Positions 1 to 9,243 are shown, counted from the stretch's first letter. The stretch is 32,499 nucleotides of DNA from Flavobacteriaceae bacterium (GCA_020854235.1 JADZFW010000059.1:1-32499); one strand, 5' to 3'. Notes: generated from the sequence alone by a model not told the origin. Program-made: numbers and translations.

Positions 1-38
1 CACTTTATTGAAAATAAATTAAAATTACAACGATTTCG

Positions 39-69
39 TTTGTGAATTTAAAATATAAATGTTAATTTG
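39..69 (+). promoter_or_regulatory. Possible promoter for the DUF485-symporter operon
   Basis: TTTG at 39-42 and TTAATTTG at 62-69 resemble the Bacteroidetes -33 and -7 elements, with 19 bp between them. The -7 box has one mismatch to TAnnTTTG. Transcription would start near 75, giving a leader of roughly 27 nt. AT-rich sequence makes chance matches common, so this is weak. Confidence 0.35.
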
Positions 70-101
70 CGGAATAATAACTCACTAAACCTTTATTTAT
101 T

Positions 102-377
102 ATGCTTCACGAAAACAAACAAATCACGGGCACCGATTATGCTGCCCAGAAAAAAGCAAAGTTAGGTGTTTTGCTTTTCTTTGTCTACACCTTTATTTAC
201 ATCGGTTTTGTTGCGATTGGGCTTACCAATCCTCAATGGATGGGAATTGAATTTTTAGGAGGTCAAACCTTGGCAATTGTGTATGGATTCGGATTGATTT
301 TTCTGGCTATTATTATGGGTTTTATCTATAATTACCTATGCACGAAATTGGAGAATAAAATGAATCAAGAATCTTAA
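102..377 (+). CDS. DUF485 family small membrane protein (symporter partner)
   Basis: This 91-residue protein has two hydrophobic segments, at about residues 22-45 and 55-80, with a short polar N-terminus and a charged tail. It is the usual size and pattern of DUF485 (YjcH-like) proteins. DUF485 genes typically sit directly upstream of ActP-type sodium:solute symporters, as here: the symporter ATG is 13 nt after this stop codon, so the two are almost certainly co-transcribed. The role of DUF485 proteins is poorly defined, and an accessory or stabilising role for the symporter is inference. The ATG at 102 is the only sensible start, because the upstream sequence is AT-rich and contains a promoter-like motif. 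Confidence 0.8.
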   Translation: MLHENKQITGTDYAAQKKAKLGVLLFFVYTFIYIGFVAIGLTNPQWMGIEFLGGQTLAIVYGFGLIFLAIIMGFIYNYLCTKLENKMNQES

Positions 378-390
378 AAAATTGTAAGTC

Positions 391-2301
391 ATGACATACG
401 AAGTTTCAAACATCGCCATCATTATCTTTTTATTTATCGTTGGAATGGTACTGGGCTTATCTTTTTATTTTGCCCGTAAAACCAAATCGGCATCCAGTTA
501 TTATGCTGCCGGCGGTAAAATTCACTGGGCTGTCAACGGAGTAGCCTTTGCAGGAGATTATTTATCTGCAGCTTCCTTTTTGGGAATCAGCGGTATGATT
601 GCTTATTCGGGATACGATGGATTTTTATATTCCATCGGATATTTGGCAGGTTGGGTAGTTGCCTTGTTTTTGGTAGCAGAACCTTTGAAGAAGTTGGGTA
701 AATACACATTTACAGACGCTTTGGATTCCAAATTCAATTCGAAATCCATCAAATTGGCGGCATCTATCAGTACCTTGATTGTATCTGTATTTTATCTCAT
801 TCCACAAATGGTTGGGGCCGGAGATTTGGTTGTGCCTTTATTGGGCTTGCCTCATTGGATGGGCGTTCTCATCGTGGGTTCCATCGTGATATTTATCGTG
901 GCTACGGCCGGGATGACTTCAACCACCTATGTACAGTTTATCAAAGGAGCTTTATTGGTCGTATTTTCAACGGTTTTGACCGTGTACATTTTGAATCATG
1001 GTTTGACGCTCAATCCTACTGAAAATTACCACAAGTTTGCGCAATTGGAAACGGTGGTCACACAAGATACTATTGTAAGCGCGCCCAATGCTTCTTATAC
1101 GGTGAAAACCACCAAAGTGGTAGACAAGAATGTATTTGTAATGGTTGAAAAAGATCAAACAGCGGGTTGGTATAAACTCAATGTAAAAGACGACAAAGCA
1201 ACTTTGGACGAAATGTTATATACCACGACAGGAGCCGATGGCGTAAAATTGTACAATGGAGCTCCCAAAGCGGATAAAAAGTTCTATCAAGTAGGGCATT
1301 TAAGTAAGATTGTAGTGGATGGAAAAGAAGTGGATAAAACCGGACCTGTTGGGCCTTTTGAATTTATCAAAACGGTAGAGAACAGTGAAGTGGTCCGATT
1401 TACGAAAAAAGCGTTTAAGGATGGAGACAACAGTGTGGTCGTATGGTATCAAAATCCCACATCCGGAAAAGATGTTATGAAACCCGGATTGTTGTATAAA
1501 ATCTCAAATGAAGCGGGAGCCAGTATATGGGATAAACTGAATTTTGTGTCGTTGATGTTGGCTTTGTTCTTGGGAACTTCTGCCTTGCCCCACATTTTGA
1601 TTCGTTATTACACCGTTCCAAGTCAACGAGCGGCTCGTAAATCCACTATTGTAGCGATTGCCGTAATTGGATTCTTCTATATTCTCACTCTGTTTATGGG
1701 AATAGGCGCGATGATTAATGGCGTTTTGGATGTGGAAAGCAGCAATATGTCGGGACCTTTATTGGCCAAAACATTTGGAATTGGAATATTCTCTATCATT
1801 TCAGCCATTGCTTTTGCTACGGTATTGGGAACTGTTGCCGGTTTGATTGTAGCTTCTTCGGGAGCGATTGCCCATGACTTTATCGACAAGTATTTGGAAG
1901 TAAAAATGACCGACGAGAAGAAAGTAAAAACGGGTAAAATTGCCGCAGTTATCGTGGGTGTATTTGCCATTATGCTCGGTATTTTATTCAAAGGTATGAA
2001 TGTATCCTTCTTGGTAGGATTGGCATTTGCAGTAGCTGCTTCGGCCAATTTACCGGCTATTTTATTCTTGTTGTTTTGGAAAAAAACAACGGCTCAAGGG
2101 ATATCTTGGTCTATTTTTGTGGGAATTGTTTCTTCCATCGGCATCATACTTTTCTCTCCTACGATGTATGAAAAATACGGTTTGATACCCAAAGACGCAC
2201 CGATACCATTGGATAACCCCGGAATTATTTCTATTCCGTTGGCTGTCATAACCATTATCGTGGTGTCTTTGATGACTCAGAAGAAAGAAGTTGCGGCTTA
2301 A
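391..2301 (+). CDS. ActP-like sodium:solute symporter (SSS family)
   Basis: The 636-residue polytopic inner-membrane protein belongs to the sodium:solute symporter family (ActP/VC_2705-like), which takes up acetate or related carboxylates with sodium. Visible signs are a first transmembrane segment at about 7-29, the conserved GDYLSAASFLG stretch near 55-65, and GTSALPHILIRYYTVPS near 395-411, followed by further hydrophobic helices to the C-terminus. Residues about 206-382 form a mostly polar insertion of roughly 175 residues between transmembrane helices. This makes the protein longer than E. coli ActP (549 aa). Pairing with DUF485 supports a carboxylate transporter. The exact substrate cannot be read from the sequence, so actP is not assigned as a symbol. 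A strong hairpin terminator follows 24 nt after the stop. Confidence 0.85.
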   Translation: MTYEVSNIAIIIFLFIVGMVLGLSFYFARKTKSASSYYAAGGKIHWAVNGVAFAGDYLSAASFLGISGMIAYSGYDGFLYSIGYLAGWVVALFLVAEPLKKLGKYTFTDALDSKFNSKSIKLAASISTLIVSVFYLIPQMVGAGDLVVPLLGLPHWMGVLIVGSIVIFIVATAGMTSTTYVQFIKGALLVVFSTVLTVYILNHGLTLNPTENYHKFAQLETVVTQDTIVSAPNASYTVKTTKVVDKNVFVMVEKDQTAGWYKLNVKDDKATLDEMLYTTTGADGVKLYNGAPKADKKFYQVGHLSKIVVDGKEVDKTGPVGPFEFIKTVENSEVVRFTKKAFKDGDNSVVVWYQNPTSGKDVMKPGLLYKISNEAGASIWDKLNFVSLMLALFLGTSALPHILIRYYTVPSQRAARKSTIVAIAVIGFFYILTLFMGIGAMINGVLDVESSNMSGPLLAKTFGIGIFSIISAIAFATVLGTVAGLIVASSGAIAHDFIDKYLEVKMTDEKKVKTGKIAAVIVGVFAIMLGILFKGMNVSFLVGLAFAVAASANLPAILFLLFWKKTTAQGISWSIFVGIVSSIGIILFSPTMYEKYGLIPKDAPIPLDNPGIISIPLAVITIIVVSLMTQKKEVAA

Positions 2302-2325
2302 TTAATCTTAACGAGTAATAAAATT

Positions 2326-2360
2326 AAACTCCAAGGGTATTGAATCCTTGGAGTTTTTTT
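2326..2360 (+). terminator. Rho-independent terminator after the symporter
   Basis: A perfect 11-bp inverted repeat (AAACTCCAAGG at 2326-2336, CCTTGGAGTTT at 2346-2356) with a 9-nt loop runs into a T tract. It ends the DUF485-symporter transcript. Confidence 0.9.
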
Positions 2361-2651
2361 AATTGTGGCAATGGGATGATATAAATGAATAGAGTCGAAC
2401 CTACTAAAAAGGAAGGTTCTTCAGTTGTTTTAGAAAGCATTTTGCAAGCAATACAAATTGATCATTCCTATTTCCACCACTTAGGTCACATGAGTTCACT
2501 TTAGAGGACTTTTGAACTTTGTTAAAAGTCGGGTACTGACAACAGTTATCATAAACCATATGCAAAATTGAAAAGATTACAATGCTTTAAAAGTTGGGAG
2601 AAAAATCTTTGTTATGAATCGTATGCAGGCTCATTTCAAACTTAAAAAATA
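2361..2651. other. Intergenic stretch without a recognisable gene
   Basis: About 290 bases lie between two terminators. The only open frame of note is a 39-codon plus-strand ORF at 2385-2504 (begins MNRVEPTKKEGSS). The same frame continues past its stop with two more stop codons and a protein-like stretch ending near KNLCYESYAGSF. This could be an eroded gene or chance. No promoter box, RNA fold or family is recognisable. Confidence 0.4.
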
Positions 2652-2687
2652 AAAAACCGGTCTTGTAATTAAACAGGACCGGTTTTT
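2652..2687 (-). terminator. Terminator after the hutU-DUF4136 unit
   Basis: Inverted repeat with 15-nt arms (AAAAACCGGTCTTGT at 2652-2666, ACAGGACCGGTTTTT at 2673-2687) and one wobble position. On the minus strand it is followed by a T-rich run, so it ends the minus-strand unit, whose last gene stops at 2717. It could also act on the plus strand. Confidence 0.85.
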
Positions 2688-2716
2688 ATTAGTATACAGA
2701 TATAAACAAATAAAAC

Positions 2717-3235
2717 TTATTTTGTAACAGGAGGATATTTCTCCAATATTTCTTTAACGAACAGGGCAATATTTGCTTCTCTTTTTTCGGGATTTTTAGA
2801 TTTGGTTAAAACGCCACTTCCCACACCTTGCCAGATCAGTTTTTTACCTTCCGGGTCAATGATGTCTATAAACAAGGTACCTTCGGTGTGTTTTGAAATA
2901 AGGGTTCTTTGATATGGATTGTAGTAATAGGGTGTCCAATGAGATTCGCGAACGTCAACTTGTTCGCGTGCTTTTGTAAAAATACTGATCAACACATCAG
3001 GTGTTTCAGATTTAACCATTCCCTTGGCTAATAATTCTGTTTCAATATCTTTCAAAATTCTTCTTTTATCAATATCGGAAATTTCGGCTTTGTCAATGCC
3101 GGTTTTGTAAAAAGCAAATGATTTGTACTGTGAAAAATCGGTTCCGGCTTCGTAATCGGAAGTAACACGGATACTAGAACATGCTGCTATTGTAGTTGCC
3201 ATGACTACAAATAGGATAAATTGAATGGTTCTCAT
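2717..3235 (-). CDS. DUF4136 domain lipoprotein
   Basis: A 172-residue secreted lipoprotein. A hydrophobic signal segment ends in a lipobox-like IAAC with Cys19 as the predicted lipidated residue. The body matches DUF4136: an early FSQYKSFAFY block near 34-43, a middle region that reads as a beta-sandwich, and LIWQGVGSG near 133-141. DUF4136 proteins are small envelope lipoproteins of unknown function, common in Bacteroidota. Its start is 17 nt downstream of the hutU stop, with no terminator between, so it probably shares the hutU transcript. A functional link to histidine breakdown is not evident. A strong hairpin follows. Confidence 0.85.
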   Translation of the reverse strand: MRTIQFILFVVMATTIAACSSIRVTSDYEAGTDFSQYKSFAFYKTGIDKAEISDIDKRRILKDIETELLAKGMVKSETPDVLISIFTKAREQVDVRESHWTPYYYNPYQRTLISKHTEGTLFIDIIDPEGKKLIWQGVGSGVLTKSKNPEKREANIALFVKEILEKYPPVTK

Positions 3236-3252
3236 ATAATTTGGTTTTTGAA

Positions 3253-5247
3253 TTACGTAAACATACGATCCAATAATTCATCTGAAACCAGTTGAGGAAG
3301 TGTTACTTTCAGGTTGGGTTCTTGTACCATCGCTCTTTGAGCACTGAAGATAGCTCCTTCGTTTCTCGCCCAACTTCTACGGGTAATACCATTGTTAACA
3401 TCCCAAAAAAGCATGGATTTCAATCGATTATCGGCGGCGTTACTACCATCAAGAACCATACCAAAACCCCCATTGATAACTTCGCCCCAACCGACGCCTC
3501 CACCATTGTGAATGGATACCCAAGTTGCTCCTCTAAAACTATCTCCAATGACATTTTGAATCGCCATATCGGCGGTAAATTGCGAGCCGTCATAAATGTT
3601 GGCAGTTTCCCGATAAGGAGAATCCGTACCCGAAACATCGTGATGATCTCTACCCAATACTACTGGAGCTGATAATTTGCCTTCTCGTATCGCTTGGTTG
3701 AATGCTTGTGCAATAGCGATACGACCAAAAGCATCGGCGTATAAGATGCGGGCTTGAGAACCTACGACCAAATTATTGGTTTGAGCATTTCGAATCCAAT
3801 GAATATTGTCATCCATTTGTTGTTGTACTTCCAAAGGAGACTCTAGTTTTAGCTTTTCTAAGACTTCTGTTGCCAATTGATCGGTATAGGCCAAGTCTTG
3901 AGGATCGGCACTTGTACAAACCCATCTAAACGGACCGAACCCGTAATCAAAACACATGGGCCCCATGATATCTTCTACGTAACTGGGATATCTGAAACCC
4001 GATTGGTCTGCATTCATAACATCTGCACCGGCACGACTGGCTTCCAATAAAAAGGCATTGCCATAATCAAAGAAATAGGTACCTTTTGCACTGTGTTTAT
4101 GGATGGCATTGGCTTGACGTCGCAAGGATTGTTGTACTTTTTCTTTGAATAAAACAGGGTTTTCAGACATCATTTTATTGGCATCTTCAAAGGTCATTCC
4201 TACCGGATAATAACCACCTGCCCATGGATTATGGAGGGAAGTTTGGTCGCTACCCAAATCTACGTGAATGCTCATTTCGTCAAATTTTTCCCATAATTCC
4301 ACCACATTACCCAGGTAGGCAATTGAAACGACTTCTTTGTTTTGTTGGGCTATTTGAACTCTTTCTACCAAATGGTTGAGGTCTTCATAAACCTCATTGA
4401 CCCATTTTTGTTCGTGTCTAATTTTGGTAATCTTGGGGTTGACCTCGGCACATACCGTAATACAACCGGCTATACTACCCGCTTTGGGTTGCGCACCACT
4501 CATACCACCTAATCCTGAGGTCAAAAAAATGGATCCACCGGGATCTTTTTTAATTTTTCTAAAACCATTCAAAACGGTTATAGTCGTGCCGTGAACAATG
4601 CCTTGTGGGCCGATGTACATATAACTTCCGGCGGTCATTTGGCCATATTGGGTGACTCCAAGTGCATTGAATTTTTCCCAGTCGTCGGGTTTGGAGTAAT
4701 TGGGAATCATCATCCCATTGGTAACAACTACCCGTGGAGCATTGGCATGAGAAGGAAACAAACCCAGCGGATGTCCGGAATACATAACCAAGGTTTGCTC
4801 TTCCGTCATTTCAGCCAAATATTTCATGGTAATTAGATACTGCGCCCAATTTTGAAATACAGCACCATTGCCCCCATAGGTGATGAGTTCGTGGGGATGT
4901 TGTGCCACTCTGTAATCCAGATTATTCTGAATCATGTGCATGATGGCTTTGGCCTGCATACATTTTCCAGGATATTCGTGAATAGGTCTGGCATACATGG
5001 CATAAGTAGGGCGAAAGCGATACATGTAAATACGACCGTAAGTATGGAGTTCTTCGGCAAATTCAACGGCTAATATGGGGTGATGCTTTGGGTCAAAATA
5101 GCGCAAAGCATTGCGAATAGCCAGTTTTTTTTCAGAAGGAGATAGGATATCTTTGCGTTTGGGCGCGTGATTGAGATGGGAATCAAAGGGTTGTGGGATG
5201 GGTAATTCGTCGGGAATTCCTTGAAAAATTAATTCTTGAAAAGTCAT
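3253..5247 (-). CDS. hutU: Urocanate hydratase (urocanase)
   Basis: Cytoplasmic enzyme converting urocanate to imidazolone propionate with tightly bound NAD+, the second step of histidine degradation. The 664 residues include the glycine-rich NAD-binding loop GLGGMSGAQPKAG at about 245-257. Cys432, in GPMCFDYGFGPFRW, lines up with the active-site cysteine of Pseudomonas urocanase (PLFCRGIGPFRW), with two extra residues between it and the GPFRW block. The protein is about 100 residues longer than proteobacterial HutU (about 560). This long form is, to my recollection, usual in Bacteroidota. No hutH, hutI or hutG homologue is in the window, so the rest of the pathway must be elsewhere. The downstream partner on the same strand is a DUF4136 lipoprotein. 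Confidence 0.95.
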   Translation of the reverse strand: MTFQELIFQGIPDELPIPQPFDSHLNHAPKRKDILSPSEKKLAIRNALRYFDPKHHPILAVEFAEELHTYGRIYMYRFRPTYAMYARPIHEYPGKCMQAKAIMHMIQNNLDYRVAQHPHELITYGGNGAVFQNWAQYLITMKYLAEMTEEQTLVMYSGHPLGLFPSHANAPRVVVTNGMMIPNYSKPDDWEKFNALGVTQYGQMTAGSYMYIGPQGIVHGTTITVLNGFRKIKKDPGGSIFLTSGLGGMSGAQPKAGSIAGCITVCAEVNPKITKIRHEQKWVNEVYEDLNHLVERVQIAQQNKEVVSIAYLGNVVELWEKFDEMSIHVDLGSDQTSLHNPWAGGYYPVGMTFEDANKMMSENPVLFKEKVQQSLRRQANAIHKHSAKGTYFFDYGNAFLLEASRAGADVMNADQSGFRYPSYVEDIMGPMCFDYGFGPFRWVCTSADPQDLAYTDQLATEVLEKLKLESPLEVQQQMDDNIHWIRNAQTNNLVVGSQARILYADAFGRIAIAQAFNQAIREGKLSAPVVLGRDHHDVSGTDSPYRETANIYDGSQFTADMAIQNVIGDSFRGATWVSIHNGGGVGWGEVINGGFGMVLDGSNAADNRLKSMLFWDVNNGITRRSWARNEGAIFSAQRAMVQEPNLKVTLPQLVSDELLDRMFT

Positions 5248-5410
5248 TATTTGGCATTATTAAAAATGTAAAGTTATAAAATTTATTCATTTTGACCTCC
5301 ATGTAAAATGATGGATTGGATTTAGTTTTTTTACAAAATGAATGGTCTATTGAAACGCTTTGTCTATATATTTGAAGGAGAAATCTATATAATTCAATCA
5401 TTTAAGGAAA

Positions 5411-5445
5411 TTTTGATTTTCTTTCATTAACAAATCTTAATTTTG
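5411..5445 (+). promoter_or_regulatory. Putative promoter of the GLPGLI gene
   Basis: TAATTTTG at 5438-5445 matches the Bacteroidetes -7 consensus TAnnTTTG exactly. TTTTG at 5411-5415 could be the -33 element, with a 22-bp spacer. Transcription would start near 5451, leaving a leader of about 60 nt before the ATG at 5513. Confidence 0.5.
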
Positions 5446-5512
5446 AGCGTCTGATTCGACATCTGACTTTCAAAAGCAGATGATTACATTTATCACTTAA
5501 AAGTTACCAAAC

Positions 5513-6370
5513 ATGCCAAAAGTATTTTCGACCCTCTTTGTATTCCTTTTCATTTCTACTGCAGTTTTAGCCCAAGATTTTAAAGGAGTAGCGGTTTATC
5601 AATCTAAAACCAAATTGGATATCCAATTAGACAGTACTCAAATCCCGAAAGAACGACTCAATGATTTTAAAGAAATGTTGAAAAGTCAATTGGAAAAGAA
5701 ATTCATACTCACCTTTGATAAGTTTGCCGGTATTTATAAAGAAGAAGAAAAACTAGAACAGCCCGGTAGAGGAGGTATGCGTATGATGGGTGCTTTCAAT
5801 CAAGGCATCTATTATAAAAATCTCAAGGAAAAAAAATATGTGCGTCAAATAGAATCTTTTAGTAAAGAATTTTTAATCAAGGATTCGTTGAAGCCGTATG
5901 AATGGAAATTGGAAGAAGAATCCAAAATGATAGGAGAACATTTGTGTTTCAAAGCAACAGCGACCAAAGAAGTGCGAAACATCCGAATGGGACCACCGCC
6001 ACCACCAAATGAAGGAGATGCAAAACAAAAAGAAACACCTGAAAAAGAAGAACCCAAAACCAAAATTATTACGGTAACCGCTTGGTATACGCCCGAAATT
6101 CCCATCAACAATGGACCTTCAGATTATTGGGGTTTACCAGGATTAATTCTTGAATTATCAGAAGAAAATACGGTTTTTCTGTGTACTGAAATTACCCTGA
6201 ATGCCAAAGATGCCATAGACGTGAAGGAACCGGAAAAAGGGAAAGAAGTTACCCAAAAAGAGTATGACCAAATCATGGAAGACAAAATGAAAGAGATGCA
6301 GGAAATGTACGGTGGTCAAGAGCGAAAAAATGAAGGTGGCGGCGGTCATCGTATGATTATTCGCATGTAA
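5513..6370 (+). CDS. GLPGLI family secreted protein
   Basis: A 285-residue exported protein. A signal peptide ends near residues 18-20 (VLA-Q). The family signature GLPGLI is present verbatim at residues 207-212, preceded by the typical AWYTPEIPINNGP stretch. The function of this family is unknown; it is widespread in Bacteroidota and often lies beside genes for CarboxypepD_reg-like outer-membrane barrels, as here. Unusual local composition: a proline run near 160-165, a Gly/Met-rich patch near 85-93 (RGGMRMMGA), and a charged, Met-rich tail from about 245 ending in GGGGHRMIIRM. The barrel gene begins 171 nt downstream with no clear terminator between, so co-expression is likely. Confidence 0.92.
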   Translation: MPKVFSTLFVFLFISTAVLAQDFKGVAVYQSKTKLDIQLDSTQIPKERLNDFKEMLKSQLEKKFILTFDKFAGIYKEEEKLEQPGRGGMRMMGAFNQGIYYKNLKEKKYVRQIESFSKEFLIKDSLKPYEWKLEEESKMIGEHLCFKATATKEVRNIRMGPPPPPNEGDAKQKETPEKEEPKTKIITVTAWYTPEIPINNGPSDYWGLPGLILELSEENTVFLCTEITLNAKDAIDVKEPEKGKEVTQKEYDQIMEDKMKEMQEMYGGQERKNEGGGGHRMIIRM

Positions 6371-6541
6371 AGTCAAACTTGTTGAATAACTTTTCCACAT
6401 CTATTTGGAGTTAACATTTGAGCTAAGGTTTAGTTCATGATGTACCCTATTACTTGTCTAGTCGGCCGGCTCAATAACACTATCAACACCCATTTAACAC
6501 TTCGTTTTATGCTCCTCAACAGAGCTTTAAAAATCTTAATA

Positions 6542-9220
6542 ATGAAGAAAATATTATTGTTTTTATTTTTGGTTCAAACTTTCTTAGGTTTTTCACAAAA
6601 CACCTATTTGGAAGGAAAAGTAACCGATGAAAAAGGGCTTCCTTTGGAAATGGCCAATGTGGTAGCCATTGTAACCAATACCGGAAAGATGGCCACATTT
6701 GGCGTAACCAATGACAAGGGCATGTATCAAATTTCCCTTACGGAAAACACCGAATTCACACTCAAGGTGAGTTATATGGGTTTTAATACGGAAGTAATGG
6801 GATTTGTAACCCCATACGGCAGTCAAAAAGTAACTAAGAACTTCAAACTTATTGAAAAAAGCAGTGCTTTGGGTGAAGTTGAACTCAAATATACCATGCC
6901 GGTCACAGTCAAAGGCGATACCATCGTGTACAATGCCGATTCTTTTACGACGGGAAATGAAAAAAAATTGGAAGACGTGCTTGAAAAACTACCCGGAGTA
7001 GAAATCAACGATGAGGGACAAGTGGAAGTAGAAGGGACACAAGTTTCCAAAATTATGGTTAACGGAAAAGATTTTTTTGATGGAGACAGCAAACTCGCCA
7101 CACAAAACATACCCGCAAATGCAGTAGATAAAGTTGAGGTGTTGAAGAATTATTCAGAAGTCAGTCAACTCAAAGGCTTGGAAAACGATCAAGATGCCAT
7201 AGCGCTAAATATCAAATTGAAGGAAGGAAAAGAAAATTTTTGGTTTGGAGAAATTACAGCCGGTGGTGGCGCTGACGAAAAATATTTGGCTCATCCCAAA
7301 GTATTTTATTACAGTCCCAAGAAAAGTTTAAATATCCTAACTGATTTTAACAACATTGGGGAAGCTCCATTTACCATGCAGGACTATTTTAAATTTTCTG
7401 GTGGTTTTAAAAACATGATGAAAAAGGGAGGAAGTTCTATGCGTGTCAACACAGATCAATTGGGAATTTCGCTCATGAATAATGACAAAGCGCTTTCGGT
7501 TGTGTCCCGATTTGGAGCTTTGAATTTCAATTATTCATTTTCAGATCAATGGGATGTGAGCGGATTTGCCATTTACAATGATTCGGATACCGATATGAGT
7601 ACCGAAACGTATAAGAATTTCACCGCCACAGAAACCATTGAAAACCAAACTAAATTATCCAATCAACGCAATCAGTTGGGTATGTTGAAATTGAGTTCGC
7701 GTTACAAACCATCTGCACTATTGGAATGGAATTATGATGTGATTTTCAAGAAATCCAAGCAAACAGAATTCAGTCAAACAATTTCCAACCTCAATGGAAC
7801 GATTGAAACAAACCAATCTCAGGATCCTTTTTCCATCAATCAAAACACGGAATTATTTTATACCATCAACGACCATCACATTATCTCGGGAAGTGTTCAA
7901 CACACCTTGGATCAAAATGCACCTTTATACAGTGCCGCTTCTTTGGATGAATTTTTTGAAACCTCTGCTATTTTAAACATGCAACCCGATATTTTGTATC
8001 AATTAACCCAAAACAAAGGGTTGAATTCTCAAAAAATTGATGCAAAAGTGGATTATTTTTACGTGTTGAGTAATACGAGTAATTTGAATTTTACTCTTGG
8101 CAACACGTATAGTACGCAACGTTTGGATTCTGATTTATTCCAAACCTTATCCAATGGAAACACCTATGCGTTTGATGATTTAACATTGCGCAATGATGCT
8201 AATTTTCGATTCAATGATCTGTTTTTAGCATTGCATTACAATATCAAATGGGGTAAATTGACCCTAACACCGGGATTGAGTTTGCATCAGTTTAATCTCA
8301 ATGACACTCAATTTGAGGATGCCAATCAAGTTTCAACCCAAAAGCTACTTCCCGATTTCTATGCCGAGTACAAGTTTAAAAACACCCGTTCCATGCGATT
8401 GGAATATGCCATTACGAATGAATTTTCGGACATCAACAAGTATGCAGCCGGTTTGCTTCTAAACAGTTATCAGTCTTTGAGTGGAGGAAGTCGCAATCTT
8501 GAAAGTTCGTTGTATCACACCTATACCTTGCGATATTTTGATTTCAACATGTACAATTTTACTAACATTCACGGAAGTGTTTCCTATAAAAAAAGTGTCA
8601 ATCCGGTAAAGACAACGACTCAATTGACCCAAACGGATATGGTATCTTACCCAATTAACCTTCAAAATCCCGATGAAACCATTTCAGGGAATCTCAATGC
8701 CGGTAAGAAATTTAAAAAATGGGAAGTCAATGTGGGTAGTAGTGTGAATTATGGACAAAATTACACCTTGTTGAATAGTGCTGAAACTTTGTCAAAAAGT
8801 TTGACCCAAAATTACAACATCAGTTTTGAAACCCGATTTAAGGAAGTCCCCAATTTTGAACTGGGTTATCGATATAGCATCAGTGATTATACGGGAACCA
8901 ATAGAGATAGTCGTTACCTTACCCAGAAACCTTATCTCAATGTAGAAGCCAACTTTTTAAAGCATTTCACTTGGACAGCCGATTTCAGCTATTACGATTA
9001 CGAAGATGCTGACCATACCGTCAACAGTCAATACAGCTTTTTAAGTTCGAAGCTCTATTATCAAAAAGAAAAATCGAAATGGGAGTTTATTTTGTCGGGA
9101 GACAATATTTTAAAAACAGGCAGTCAAGATCAGAATACCGCAAGCGATGCCTTAATCAGTACCTCGAGGTATTATGTACAACCGGCGGTTTATATGCTTT
9201 CGGTGAAGTATGATTTGTAA
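6542..9220 (+). CDS. Outer-membrane beta-barrel protein with CarboxypepD_reg-like domain (TonB-receptor-like)
   Basis: The start is placed at the ATG at 6542, because the codons from there encode a clean signal peptide (MKKILLFLFLVQTFLGFSQ); an open frame runs upstream to 6437 but encodes nothing signal-like. The mature protein begins with a carboxypeptidase-regulatory-like beta-sandwich (about 22-115, YLEGKVTDEKGLPLEMANV). A plug-like region follows (about 125-240; LEDVLEKLPGVEI, KIMVNGKDFFDGD), then a long barrel of alternating strands to the C-terminus. The architecture matches the outer-membrane beta-barrel family related to TonB-dependent receptors. No TonB box or SusD partner is visible, so active import is not established. 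Length is 892 aa. It follows a GLPGLI gene, a recurrent pairing. A bidirectional terminator lies 23 nt downstream. Confidence 0.88.
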   Translation: MKKILLFLFLVQTFLGFSQNTYLEGKVTDEKGLPLEMANVVAIVTNTGKMATFGVTNDKGMYQISLTENTEFTLKVSYMGFNTEVMGFVTPYGSQKVTKNFKLIEKSSALGEVELKYTMPVTVKGDTIVYNADSFTTGNEKKLEDVLEKLPGVEINDEGQVEVEGTQVSKIMVNGKDFFDGDSKLATQNIPANAVDKVEVLKNYSEVSQLKGLENDQDAIALNIKLKEGKENFWFGEITAGGGADEKYLAHPKVFYYSPKKSLNILTDFNNIGEAPFTMQDYFKFSGGFKNMMKKGGSSMRVNTDQLGISLMNNDKALSVVSRFGALNFNYSFSDQWDVSGFAIYNDSDTDMSTETYKNFTATETIENQTKLSNQRNQLGMLKLSSRYKPSALLEWNYDVIFKKSKQTEFSQTISNLNGTIETNQSQDPFSINQNTELFYTINDHHIISGSVQHTLDQNAPLYSAASLDEFFETSAILNMQPDILYQLTQNKGLNSQKIDAKVDYFYVLSNTSNLNFTLGNTYSTQRLDSDLFQTLSNGNTYAFDDLTLRNDANFRFNDLFLALHYNIKWGKLTLTPGLSLHQFNLNDTQFEDANQVSTQKLLPDFYAEYKFKNTRSMRLEYAITNEFSDINKYAAGLLLNSYQSLSGGSRNLESSLYHTYTLRYFDFNMYNFTNIHGSVSYKKSVNPVKTTTQLTQTDMVSYPINLQNPDETISGNLNAGKKFKKWEVNVGSSVNYGQNYTLLNSAETLSKSLTQNYNISFETRFKEVPNFELGYRYSISDYTGTNRDSRYLTQKPYLNVEANFLKHFTWTADFSYYDYEDADHTVNSQYSFLSSKLYYQKEKSKWEFILSGDNILKTGSQDQNTASDALISTSRYYVQPAVYMLSVKYDL

Positions 9221-9243
9221 GTCCACTCCAATGTAATGGCATA

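Noticed and set aside
1677..2048. Minus-strand ORF of 123 codons
   Set aside because: Antisense to the symporter gene. Its Ala/Thr/Pro-rich composition is typical of the reverse complement of membrane-protein codons.
3292..3672. Plus-strand ORF of 126 codons
   Set aside because: It lies wholly inside hutU on the opposite strand; hutU is unambiguous and the antisense frame has no family features.
5367..5374. TATATTTG as a promoter box for the GLPGLI gene
   Set aside because: It matches TAnnTTTG but has no -33 element at the right spacing and lies about 140 nt upstream; the box at 5438-5445 is better placed.
6437..6541. Extended N-terminus of the beta-barrel protein
   Set aside because: The 35 residues before the ATG at 6542 do not form a signal peptide, whereas MKKILLFLFL from 6542 does.
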